Origin: Phycisphaeraceae bacterium D3-23
Lineage (GTDB): Bacteria; Planctomycetota; Phycisphaerae; Phycisphaerales; Phycisphaeraceae
DNA: 64,000 bases
Assembly: GCA_039555135.1 (NCBI GenBank)
Contig: CP114179.1
Span: 496,001-560,000 of the forward strand
Reading direction: 5' to 3'
Shown piece by piece: positions 53,789 to 61,756 of the stretch. The translations under genes and the position numbers were made by a program. Every line of letters starts with the position of its first letter. Position 1 is the first letter of the stretch. Under the pieces are notes generated by a model that was not told the origin of the DNA, did no database searches, and saw only the letters and a program-made list of their open reading frames with translations.

Positions 53789-55417
53789 ATGCCCAAGCGC
53801 ATCCGTGTCAGTCTTGCGAACAAGTGCCAGCTGCTGTTCGGCGTCGGGGTCGTGCTGATCCTGGTCGCCGCGCTGCTGGTCGTCTCGCGCCGGATGAACA
53901 CGCTCGTCGAGCAGGGCCCACTCCAACGCGCCCAGGACATCGCTAACCTCTGGCTCACCGACCAACTCCAACTCGGCACCGGCCCGGCCGCGACGCAACC
54001 CAACCCCGCCGCCGCGATCGCCAACACCGGCATCCAGGTCACGCTCATCAACCGTGAGCAGTTCGAGGCCCTCGCCGCCGAAGACCCCTTTGTTGCCGCA
54101 ACCATCGAACGCTTCGAGAACGTCGGCGACCAGACCGAAAACTTCGCGACCGACGAAGACCCCGAGGTCGGCACCTACTACCGCTACGCCCGGGCCGTTC
54201 GCACCAGCGACCTCGGGTCACCCGAAGGGGTCGGCAACGGCAACGTCGGCGGGCCGATGGAGGACGCCGCGGCCGACAACCCGCTCGAACAGGTCCTCTT
54301 CATCAACCTCATCGATCAGGCCACGCAGCGCCAGCGCATGGTCAACCGCATCTATCTCCTCGCCGCGGGGCTCCTCGCCGGGCTGCTCGCCATCGCGGCG
54401 TTCTGGTTTATCACCACCCGCCTGGTGCTTTCGCCCGTCCGGGTCCTCCGCGGCTTTGCCGAGAAAGTCGCGCAGGGCGACCTCAACCTCCGCAGCGACA
54501 TCAATACCGGCGACGAGTTCGAGCAGCTCTCCGACATGTTCAACGCCATGCTCGACAACGTCCGCTCCACCCAAGACAAGCTCCAGTCGGCGAACAAATC
54601 CCTCGACCTCAAACTCGGCGAGCTAGCCGAGTCCAATGTCGCGCTGCACGAGGCCAACAAGGTCAAGGGCGACTTCCTCGCCAATGTCTCGCACGAGCTG
54701 CGCACCCCGCTCAACTCGATCATCGGGTTCGCGGAAGTCATGCAGGAGACCCTCGCCGACCGTACGGGCCCGGTCGACGAGAAACGCAAGCGATACGCCG
54801 CGAACATCATCAACTCCAGCCGACGCCTGCTTGAGCTTATCAACGACCTGCTCGACCTCGCCAAGATCGAGGCCGGCCGGATGGAGCTGCGCCTCGCGAC
54901 TGTCTCGATCCAGGACACCACCGAAGGCCTGGCGAACCTGATCCGTCCGCAGGCCGAGAAACGCGGCGTCAACATCCGCGTCAAGGTCCAGCCCAACCTG
55001 CCCGCCGCTGAGACCGACCCGGGCAAGCTCCAACAGGTGCTGTTCAACTTCCTCGCCAACGCCGCGAAGTTCACTGCGCCCGACAGCGTCATCACCCTCG
55101 CCGCCGCCCTCGAAGGCGCGGGCGGCCCGACCAGCCAGGCGATGCTCCGGCTCAGCGTCTCGGACCAGGGCCCGGGCATCGCGCCCGAAGACCACCCCAA
55201 GGTCTTCGAAAAGTTCTCGCAGATCGACCCCAGCGTGACCCGCGAGCACGGCGGCACGGGGCTTGGCCTCACCATCAGCAAAGAGCTCGCCGAACTCTTA
55301 GGCGGCCGCATCGAACTTACCAGCGAACTGGGCAAGGGCGCGACCTTCGCGATCATCATCCCGCTGATCTACCAGCCCCCGAGCGCGCCGCTCATGCCAG
55401 CGATGGAATCCATGTAA
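53789..55417 (+). CDS. sensor histidine kinase (HAMP, HisKA, HATPase)
   Basis: 542 residues. TM1 about 11-31, an extracytoplasmic domain with no recognised fold, TM2 about 190-210, HAMP to about 265, a short coiled coil, HisKA with H302 in NVSH302ELRTPLNSIIGF, and HATPase with FLANAAKFT, DQGPGIAPED, GGTGLGLTISKELAELLGG. It phosphorylates a response regulator, but none is adjacent, so it is an orphan kinase here. Signal unknown. Confidence 0.93.
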   Translation: MPKRIRVSLANKCQLLFGVGVVLILVAALLVVSRRMNTLVEQGPLQRAQDIANLWLTDQLQLGTGPAATQPNPAAAIANTGIQVTLINREQFEALAAEDPFVAATIERFENVGDQTENFATDEDPEVGTYYRYARAVRTSDLGSPEGVGNGNVGGPMEDAAADNPLEQVLFINLIDQATQRQRMVNRIYLLAAGLLAGLLAIAAFWFITTRLVLSPVRVLRGFAEKVAQGDLNLRSDINTGDEFEQLSDMFNAMLDNVRSTQDKLQSANKSLDLKLGELAESNVALHEANKVKGDFLANVSHELRTPLNSIIGFAEVMQETLADRTGPVDEKRKRYAANIINSSRRLLELINDLLDLAKIEAGRMELRLATVSIQDTTEGLANLIRPQAEKRGVNIRVKVQPNLPAAETDPGKLQQVLFNFLANAAKFTAPDSVITLAAALEGAGGPTSQAMLRLSVSDQGPGIAPEDHPKVFEKFSQIDPSVTREHGGTGLGLTISKELAELLGGRIELTSELGKGATFAIIIPLIYQPPSAPLMPAMESM

Positions 55418-55442
55418 CGCGGCCGGGTCATGGTAATGCACC

Positions 55443-55553
55443 GGGTGCCACACAACTGCCCTGCTCGGAGGGCTGCTGTGTGCAGGGCCGCGAGACGGCT
55501 TGTTTCAAAACAGCACACAGCAGCCCTGAGGACAGGGCAGTTGTGTGGCACCC
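55443..55553. repeat. GGGTGCCAC inverted repeat, copy 2
   Basis: Two 41-base arms (55443-55483 and 55513-55553) match at all but about 6 central positions; outer ends GGGTGCCACACAACTGCCCTG. It lies between the convergent kinase and FemAB-like genes and could end both transcripts. The outer ends match 36217-36295. Confidence 0.88.
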
Positions 55554-55573
55554 GAGATGCATCTCAACCCGCG

Positions 55574-56635
55574 CTACGGGATCCCGCGCACGATCGCCGG
55601 GCCGATCAGCCGGGTCGTCCATACCGGCAGCTTCTTCCACGCCTCGATCTTCCGCCGGTTTGACGGGTGGTCCGGCCGGGCCGCGTCGAGCGCCCCTTCC
55701 CGCAGATACACCTGCCAGGGTGTCGCGTGCTCCAGTGCGCCCCACTGCCGCTTGAAACGGTACGTCCCCGAGTCCATCGAGCTTCGACCGAAGTCAAACG
55801 ACGCCGCGCCGCGCGCGATCGCGCGGGCGATCAGCTGGCGGTACATCCACATGTTCGCGCAGGTCGCGTGCATCGTGTGCAGGCAGCAGGCCGAGGGCAC
55901 CTGCGTCTCGCGATAGCCCACGGTGTCGTCGTGGATCAGCAGCGCCCCCGCAATCGGCGAGCCCTCCAATGTCACGAGCGCGAGTTCCGCCTTGGCACCG
56001 AGGTGGTGCAGGATCGATGCGAACAGCCGCTTGGGATAGACGGGCGTCCCAAGGTCGCGCATCGTCGTCGCGAACACGCTGTAGAAACCATTGAGCAGAT
56101 CGGTCCCGCCGAAGCGGATCGACAATGCGTGCCGTTCGCCCTTGCGCACCTGATTTCGTACTTTCGCCTTGAGCCCCTCCCACATCGCGTCGGTGTCGCT
56201 CGGCAGCGGCATCACCATGCGCACCTTCGCGTCGCGTGTGTGGTGGAGCGCATCATGCGCGACAGCTTCGCCATGGTGGCGCAGTTCGAGATAGCGTGCT
56301 CGGCGCTCGTCCGCCAGCCGAGTCGCGGCGTCGATCAGTTCGTCGACCGTGCCGTCGTCGCACGCCACAGCGCCGGCCCGGTTGACGTACGGCAGACTCA
56401 CGAGGTGCCGGCCAAACACCGGGCTGCGCAGCAGCGAGAGCGGCAGGTAGCCGGTGACCTGGCCGTGCTGTCGCGCGATCAACGCGGTGGTGCGGTGGCG
56501 CAGCCCGTCGCGGAGGATGTCGAGCCATGCAGGGTCGTGCTCGCCGCAGGCGCGCGGCGCGGCGGCCGGGTCTTTGAGCAGACGACGGACGGCGAAGCGT
56601 GTCCGGGCGTCGGGTTGGCTGACCTGCTGGATCAT
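55574..56635 (-). CDS. FemAB-related peptidyltransferase/acetyltransferase fold protein
   Basis: 353 residues from the ATG at 56635, which overlaps the upstream gene's stop by 4 bases. The double-GNAT FemAB fold is suggested by VSLPYVNRAGAVACDDG and AMWEGLKAKVRNQVRKGERHAL, then GTPVYPKRLFASILHHLG, and SFDFGRSSMDSGTYRFKRQWGA, the pattern of the FemAB-like proteins found beside exosortase/exopolysaccharide genes. An amino-acid or acyl transfer to a cell-wall or glycan acceptor is inferred. Confidence 0.84.
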   Translation of the reverse strand: MIQQVSQPDARTRFAVRRLLKDPAAAPRACGEHDPAWLDILRDGLRHRTTALIARQHGQVTGYLPLSLLRSPVFGRHLVSLPYVNRAGAVACDDGTVDELIDAATRLADERRARYLELRHHGEAVAHDALHHTRDAKVRMVMPLPSDTDAMWEGLKAKVRNQVRKGERHALSIRFGGTDLLNGFYSVFATTMRDLGTPVYPKRLFASILHHLGAKAELALVTLEGSPIAGALLIHDDTVGYRETQVPSACCLHTMHATCANMWMYRQLIARAIARGAASFDFGRSSMDSGTYRFKRQWGALEHATPWQVYLREGALDAARPDHPSNRRKIEAWKKLPVWTTRLIGPAIVRGIP

Positions 56636-57198
56636 GCCGCCCGCCGAAACTTGGTTGAGTGGAGTTCTTTCGCGGGCACACCGCCAACGGTGGCCCCTGC
56701 GGGGACCGGCCGGGTCACGACCGCGCCGGCCCCGACGACCGCCCCTTCGCCGACGTCCGCCATGACGACTGCGCCTGCGCCGATCCAAGCGCCCGCGCCT
56801 ATCGTGATGTGTGCGTGAAGCACCGCGTCGCTCGGTCTGGCGTGATGCCGACCGCCCGAGAGGAGTTGCACGTGGTCGGCGACCTTCACGTCGTCGCCGA
56901 TCGTCGCCCAGCCGACCGTGCAAAAGCGGCCCAAGTAGACCCTGTCGCCCAGCTCGGCCGCGGGCTTGCTGAAGACCGTCATAAACCCGAAGTGGATGTC
57001 GCGCCCGGTATGCGCTAGCGCACGGCGGTAGAACGCCTGACGCATGTAGTTGCCCAACGGCCCGGCCCACTTCGCGACAGACTCACCCACCGCGCTCAGG
57101 GCAGGGTCTTCGCCGACCACCCGCGCGAGACACGCCAAACGCAGCCGCGCAGGCAGCGCCAAAACAAAACCCACCGATCGAGCGACTGTTTTCAGCAT
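56632..57198 (-). CDS. hexapeptide-repeat acyltransferase (LbH fold)
   Basis: 188 residues. Left-handed beta-helix repeats start near residue 75 (LGDRVYLGRFCTVGWATIGDDVKVADHVQLLSG, ITIGAGAWIGAGAVVMADVGEGAVVGAGAVVTRPVPAG) and end in ATVGGVPAKEL, typical of sugar O- or N-acetyltransferases related to WbbJ and serine acetyltransferases. The His of SGGRHH is a candidate catalytic base. It lies between a GT4 gene upstream and the FemAB-like gene and is likely part of the same polysaccharide unit. Confidence 0.88.
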   Translation of the reverse strand: MLKTVARSVGFVLALPARLRLACLARVVGEDPALSAVGESVAKWAGPLGNYMRQAFYRRALAHTGRDIHFGFMTVFSKPAAELGDRVYLGRFCTVGWATIGDDVKVADHVQLLSGGRHHARPSDAVLHAHITIGAGAWIGAGAVVMADVGEGAVVGAGAVVTRPVPAGATVGGVPAKELHSTKFRRAA

Positions 57199-57260
57199 CC
57201 AACCGGTGTTATCGGCAAAGCACGCGGCCGCCCCGCAGCGCGAATATGCTTATCGGGTGC

Positions 57261-58520
57261 TCATGCGGGCGGCGATCCGCCTGCCCCATGAATCACCGCC
57301 GCAAGCTCCTGTGCCTTGCCCGCCCACGACTCGCCTGGCAGCCGACGCCTTCGCGCCTCGAGTTGCGACGCCGGCGCTCCAGTCTGGGCACGCTCCCGGA
57401 CTAAGAGCGCGAACTGCTCGGCCGACGACGCCAGGTCGCAGCAGTCCGCCCACTCCCGCGTCGCCGGCAAGTCCCGCACGACCACCGGCTTCATCGTCGC
57501 CAGGTACTCCTTGAGCTTGAGTGGCTGCATCGCCCGCGTCACCGGCGCATCGACGTAGGGCATGACAAGCACCTGCGCCAATGCCGCGTGCGCCGCGAGG
57601 TCGCGCTGCGCGATCGGGCCGAGGTAGACCTGTTCGATCACTGAAAATGAAACGTCACCCAGCGACCCCGGCGAGTTCGCGAATTCAATCTGCCTGGGAC
57701 CGGCAAGCACCAGATAGGAAGGGCACCCCGCCAGCAGCGCATCGAGCCAAACGAGATCGAGCCGTTCATCAATCAACCCCCAAAACAAAGCAACCGGCTT
57801 GTCATCACCGGGCCAGCGCTTGCTGACCCGCGAATCCACCGCCGGCGTCTGCCACATCTCGACATCGACGCCGTGAGTCAGCAGCGTGCTGTCCCCGCGC
57901 CCCATCGACGCCACCCGCCCGCGCAGCGTCTCGCTCACGCAGACCACTGCGTCCACCTTCGCCACCAGCTCCCGCTCCATCGCGTCCATCACCGCGTGGT
58001 CTGTGCCCGGCCACTGCGAATAATCGTCCACGCAGTAGTACACCCAGCGGTCCGCGCCGAGTTTCCCGACGAGGTCGGCCGTGATCGGCAGCGTCGTCAC
58101 CACCACGCGATCTAAAGCACGGGGGTGGCCACCCACGTGCTTTGGACCAGTCATACCCAGCCCACGCCGCACCGCCCCGCTCACCTGCCGCGCATTGAAC
58201 CGCCGCTGCCAACCCCGCCGAAACCCCGGGTACATCCGCGGCGCGACCACCCGCAACCCGTCCGGCAGCGCCGGCCCCGCTCGACCCGCCCCCGCCCCCG
58301 CCCCACCCAGCCAACGCTTGAGCACCCCGCACGCCCGGCCGAGGTCCGCGCGGTTCAGCCCCGGCGTCCGCGTCCCCACCGTGTTCACCCACAGCGTCGG
58401 ATGCCCCGGCAACAGCTCGCGCACCAAGTGCTGCGCGCTTGACGGGTGCCGACCCCAGTCGTCGGCAAAAACAATGAGCTGCGTCGGCTCGGCGGGAGAT
58501 TCCGGGGATATCGAAGACAT
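57261..58520 (-). CDS. glycosyltransferase, GT4-like
   Basis: 419 residues from the ATG at 58520 (MSSISPESPAEPTQLIVFADDWGRHPSSAQHL). The N-terminal half has VVVTTLPITADLVGKLGADRWVYYCVDDYSQWPG and VVCVSETLRGRVASMG; the C-terminal half ALFWGLIDERLDLVWLDALL and LGPIAQRDLAAHAALAQVLVMPYVDAPVTRAMQPLKLKEYLA is the GT-B nucleotide-sugar-binding side with the Glu of KLKEYLA. An ATG at 58532 is also possible. First gene of the three-gene polysaccharide unit. Confidence 0.88.
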   Translation of the reverse strand: MSSISPESPAEPTQLIVFADDWGRHPSSAQHLVRELLPGHPTLWVNTVGTRTPGLNRADLGRACGVLKRWLGGAGAGAGRAGPALPDGLRVVAPRMYPGFRRGWQRRFNARQVSGAVRRGLGMTGPKHVGGHPRALDRVVVTTLPITADLVGKLGADRWVYYCVDDYSQWPGTDHAVMDAMERELVAKVDAVVCVSETLRGRVASMGRGDSTLLTHGVDVEMWQTPAVDSRVSKRWPGDDKPVALFWGLIDERLDLVWLDALLAGCPSYLVLAGPRQIEFANSPGSLGDVSFSVIEQVYLGPIAQRDLAAHAALAQVLVMPYVDAPVTRAMQPLKLKEYLATMKPVVVRDLPATREWADCCDLASSAEQFALLVRERAQTGAPASQLEARRRRLPGESWAGKAQELAAVIHGAGGSPPA

Positions 58521-58632
58521 ACAACGATACATCGGCCGCACGCCCGGGCCGCGATGATTGCCGGCTTGCTTTGACCGATCAACCCCCTAGGATGAAGTAT
58601 CGTTGGCTGCGCCAACTCACCCGGAGACCCCT

Positions 58633-59202
58633 ATGGGCATCGAAGCCGCACTCCCCGCCGACACCATCCTGACCACGCAGCTCCAGAAGGTCATCAACTG
58701 GGCCCGCCGGTCGTCCGTCTGGCCCATGCCCTTCGCGACCGCGTGCTGCGGCATCGAGCTGATGGCCACCGCGTCGTCGCGCTACGACCTCGCTCGCTTC
58801 GGCGCCGAAGTCATGCGCTTCAGCCCGCGCCAGGCCGACCTCATGCTCGTCGCCGGCCGTGTCTCGACCAAGATGCTCCCCGTCCTCCAACGCATCTACC
58901 TCCAGATGACCGAGCCCAAGTGGGTGATCTCGATGGGCGCCTGCGCCTCCACCGGCGGGGTGTTCGACACCTACGCCGTCGTCCAGGGCATCGACCAGTA
59001 CATCCCCGTCGATGTCTACGTGCCCGGCTGCCCGCCGCGCCCCGAGACACTCATCGAGGGCGTCATGGCCATCCAGCGCATCATCGACCAGGACAACATC
59101 CCCAAGGGCCCCGACGGCAAACGCCTCCCCCTCAACATCGTCGTCGAGCCCAACCAAGCCCCGCGCCCCCAACCCGTGCCCGTCAGTATCGGGCAGAGCT
59201 AA
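58633..59202 (+). CDS. nuoB: NADH-quinone oxidoreductase subunit B
   Basis: Peripheral-arm complex I subunit carrying iron-sulphur cluster N2. 189 residues from the ATG at 58633 with CCGGAG upstream. The four ligands are Cys38 and Cys39 ([12 protein letters not shown]), Cys104 (SMGACAS) and Cys133 (VPGCPPRPE). It stands alone, with a glycosyltransferase on one side and a beta-lactamase-like gene on the other. Confidence 0.96.
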   Translation: MGIEAALPADTILTTQLQKVINWARRSSVWPMPFATACCGIELMATASSRYDLARFGAEVMRFSPRQADLMLVAGRVSTKMLPVLQRIYLQMTEPKWVISMGACASTGGVFDTYAVVQGIDQYIPVDVYVPGCPPRPETLIEGVMAIQRIIDQDNIPKGPDGKRLPLNIVVEPNQAPRPQPVPVSIGQS

Positions 59203-59308
59203 GGCGCTTTCGCAGCGATCACCGCAAGCCGTACCTGCGTCCGCGAAGTTGCGGATCAGTCCGCGCTAACTCGCAGCACCGGCAAGCCGATCCCGCTACT
59301 TTAGTGGG

Positions 59309-60730
59309 ATGACCTATCCCCTTACCGTACTGTCACGCCTGGCAACACTCACGCTTCTCACCGCCGCGTTCCTCGGCTGCGCGACCAAGCCCGACCCCTA
59401 CCAGGACCGTGTCGATGCACTCGCCGCGCCCTACGTCGAGGGCAACTACATCGTCGGCATGAGCGTCGGGCTCCTCGTCGATGGCGAGGTGTACACCTAC
59501 CACTACGGGACCACTCGGGCCGGCGAAGACAGCGCCCCCGACGATCGCACACTCTACGAGATCGGCTCGATCAGCAAGACGTTCACAGGGCTACTCCTCG
59601 CGCGCGGCGTTGTCGAAGGCGACTGGCAACTCGACGACCCCGTGAGCCGTTACCTGCCCGGCGACATCGAGCTGCCCGACGGCGTCACGCTCCGTCGACT
59701 CTCGACCCACACGTCCGGCGTGCCCAGGATGCCCGCCGACTTCGCGCCGGCGACGATGGACGACCCGTATGTGGATTACGGCACCGAACAGATGCACGCG
59801 ACGCTGCGCACGATGGAGATGAGCTACGCGCCGGGCGAAGGGGCCGAGTACAGCAACCTCGCCGTCGGGCTGCTGGGCACGGTCATGGCCGAGCAGCGCG
59901 GCGTTTCGTACGAGCAGATGCTGCGTGACGAGGTGCTCGCCCCCCTACGCATGCGGCACACGACGATCGCGCTGAGTGATCGTCAGGAACGCCACTTCGC
60001 CGCGCCCCACTCGGGCGATGGCGAACCCGCCCACCGCTGGGATTTTGAGGCCCTCGCCGGCGCAGGCGCGATCCGCTCGGACGTCCGCGACATGCTGCGC
60101 TATGCCGAGGCGCAGCTCGACCCCGAGGAGACACCGCTCGCCGAGGCGATCGCGCTGACGCACCGCCGACATACTGACCCCGAAGGCCCGTCGCTGGGCC
60201 AGGGCCTCGGCCTGGGCTGGTTCATCCTCGACACCCAGGGCGACATCATCACCGCCATGGGCCACGGCGGGCAGACCGGCGGGTACGCCTGCTTCCTGGG
60301 CTTCGACCGCGCCAACAACTTCGCCGTCGTCGTACTCACCAACACAAGCAACGAGTACAACGGCCAATTCTCGCACGACCTGCGCAACCTGCTGCGCGGC
60401 GAAGAGGTCGAGCCCGCGGACCTCCCCGCCCGGCCCGACCCGATCGACGTGCCCGAGGAAACCCTCGCCCGCTACATCGGCCAGTACCAGCTCGCGCCCG
60501 AGATGGTCTTCACCATCACCACCGACGGCGGCAAGCTCTACGCCCACCTCACCGGCCAGCCCACGCTGCGCGTCTACCCCACGAGCCCCACCGAGTTCGA
60601 GTACCGCGTCGTCGAGGCACGCATCGTGTTCGAGCTGCCCGACGACGATGGCCCGGCCACGAAGCTCACGCTCTACCAGAACGGCGCGGTGATGGAATCG
60701 CCCCGCATTGCGGAGGATGACACCGAATAG
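59309..60730 (+). CDS. class C beta-lactamase-like serine hydrolase lipoprotein
   Basis: 473 residues. The leader ends in lipobox FLGC. Catalytic S87ISK90 (YEIGSISKTFTGLLLA), YSN at about 180 (GAEYSNLAVGLLG), and GHGGQTGG near 318 as the KTG equivalent. After the catalytic domain comes a small beta-barrel tail (IGQYQLAPEMVFTITTDGGKLYAHLTGQPTLRVYP), typical of AmpC-fold esterases and D-aminopeptidases rather than resistance enzymes. Periplasmic peptidase or esterase activity is likely. Antibiotic resistance is not implied. Confidence 0.9.
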   Translation: MTYPLTVLSRLATLTLLTAAFLGCATKPDPYQDRVDALAAPYVEGNYIVGMSVGLLVDGEVYTYHYGTTRAGEDSAPDDRTLYEIGSISKTFTGLLLARGVVEGDWQLDDPVSRYLPGDIELPDGVTLRRLSTHTSGVPRMPADFAPATMDDPYVDYGTEQMHATLRTMEMSYAPGEGAEYSNLAVGLLGTVMAEQRGVSYEQMLRDEVLAPLRMRHTTIALSDRQERHFAAPHSGDGEPAHRWDFEALAGAGAIRSDVRDMLRYAEAQLDPEETPLAEAIALTHRRHTDPEGPSLGQGLGLGWFILDTQGDIITAMGHGGQTGGYACFLGFDRANNFAVVVLTNTSNEYNGQFSHDLRNLLRGEEVEPADLPARPDPIDVPEETLARYIGQYQLAPEMVFTITTDGGKLYAHLTGQPTLRVYPTSPTEFEYRVVEARIVFELPDDDGPATKLTLYQNGAVMESPRIAEDDTE

Positions 60731-61180
60731 CTACACACGCTGTATTGGCCGACCACACTCCGGGCAGGCACCCCCGGTAACGCCCTGCAACCCGTACGCA
60801 CAATCGGGGCAGACCGGCAGACGAACGCCTTTCAACTCGGCATCCCGCAAGGCCTCCCGGACCTGATTCTGGATCTGGTTCATCGTGCGCTGGTACATGA
60901 CCGGAAGCAGCACAAGGATCATCACGAACGTGCCGGCCAGCACGAAGCTGCCGTTGATGCTCGACGGGACGAGGTGTTGACCGCCGGTCATCGAATAAAA
61001 CAGCGTATCTGAAAGCAAAACGACGAGATACATCACGATGACAACACCGATGGTCCGGGCCACCGTATGCACAAGCACCCTCGGGTAGAAACCCGGCGTG
61101 ATGATCGCTCGGAGCAGGCGATGCCGCTCGGCCGCGCTCAGGTGCTGGAGTTCCGGGAGGTCGCTGAGCCGCCAGATCAT
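60731..61180 (-). CDS. two-TM protein with C-terminal zinc ribbon, paralogue 1
   Basis: 149 residues from the ATG at 61180 (MIWRLSDLPELQHLSAAERHRLLR). Two transmembrane helices (about 40-60 and 78-98), a helical segment, then CPDCAYGLQG...CPECGRPIQ. It is a paralogue of the next gene, which starts MIWRLRDLPELKDLAPEHKDKLLR with the same spacing. Unknown role. It abuts the beta-lactamase-like gene's stop. Confidence 0.75.
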   Translation of the reverse strand: MIWRLSDLPELQHLSAAERHRLLRAIITPGFYPRVLVHTVARTIGVVIVMYLVVLLSDTLFYSMTGGQHLVPSSINGSFVLAGTFVMILVLLPVMYQRTMNQIQNQVREALRDAELKGVRLPVCPDCAYGLQGVTGGACPECGRPIQRV

Positions 61181-61233
61181 GTCGGCATGATAGCCGAGCC
61201 CATGCAATGGCCAAAAGAATTCACGACACGCGG

Positions 61234-61698
61234 TCACTCCGTGTAGGTCGGCGCGCCGCACTTGGGGCAGTGGTTCGGGGTCGGCGGCTCGAACTGATAC
61301 ATGCAGTAAAAGCAGGCCGGCATCTTGGTAAAGGTATTCGCGTACTCTAGGATCGCGAGGCGTACCTGCCCTCGAACGCGGACCATGAAGAAGAGGAACA
61401 GCACGAAACTCGACACAAGCCAGGTCACGAGCAGCGACCACACCACGGCCGAATCTGAGAGCCAGCCCTCGAAGATCGGGCGGTTATTGCCGGGCTGCCT
61501 AGGCGCGGGCGGCGGCACCGCTTGGGCGACGAGGCCCAGGATGATGAACAGGACGATCGTGACCGCGACGCCGTAGGCCATCGCGAACAAAACGATTCGA
61601 AGCGACCCCAGCCGACCGGCGCAGTAGCGCAGGAGCTTGTCCTTGTGCTCGGGCGCAAGGTCTTTGAGTTCCGGGAGGTCGCGCAGCCGCCAGATCAT
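61234..61698 (-). CDS. two-TM protein with C-terminal zinc ribbon, paralogue 2
   Basis: 154 residues from the ATG at 61698. Same N-terminal block as the neighbour, two transmembrane helices, and a more diverged ribbon CFYCMYQFEP...CPKCGAP. The pair lies head to tail 53 bases apart, consistent with tandem duplication. Unknown role. Confidence 0.75.
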   Translation of the reverse strand: MIWRLRDLPELKDLAPEHKDKLLRYCAGRLGSLRIVLFAMAYGVAVTIVLFIILGLVAQAVPPPAPRQPGNNRPIFEGWLSDSAVVWSLLVTWLVSSFVLFLFFMVRVRGQVRLAILEYANTFTKMPACFYCMYQFEPPTPNHCPKCGAPTYTE

Positions 61699-61756
61699 GC
61701 GGGCATGATAGTCCGGCCCATCGGTTGGGTGCCACGCCACGCTAAGCCGCAAGCGT

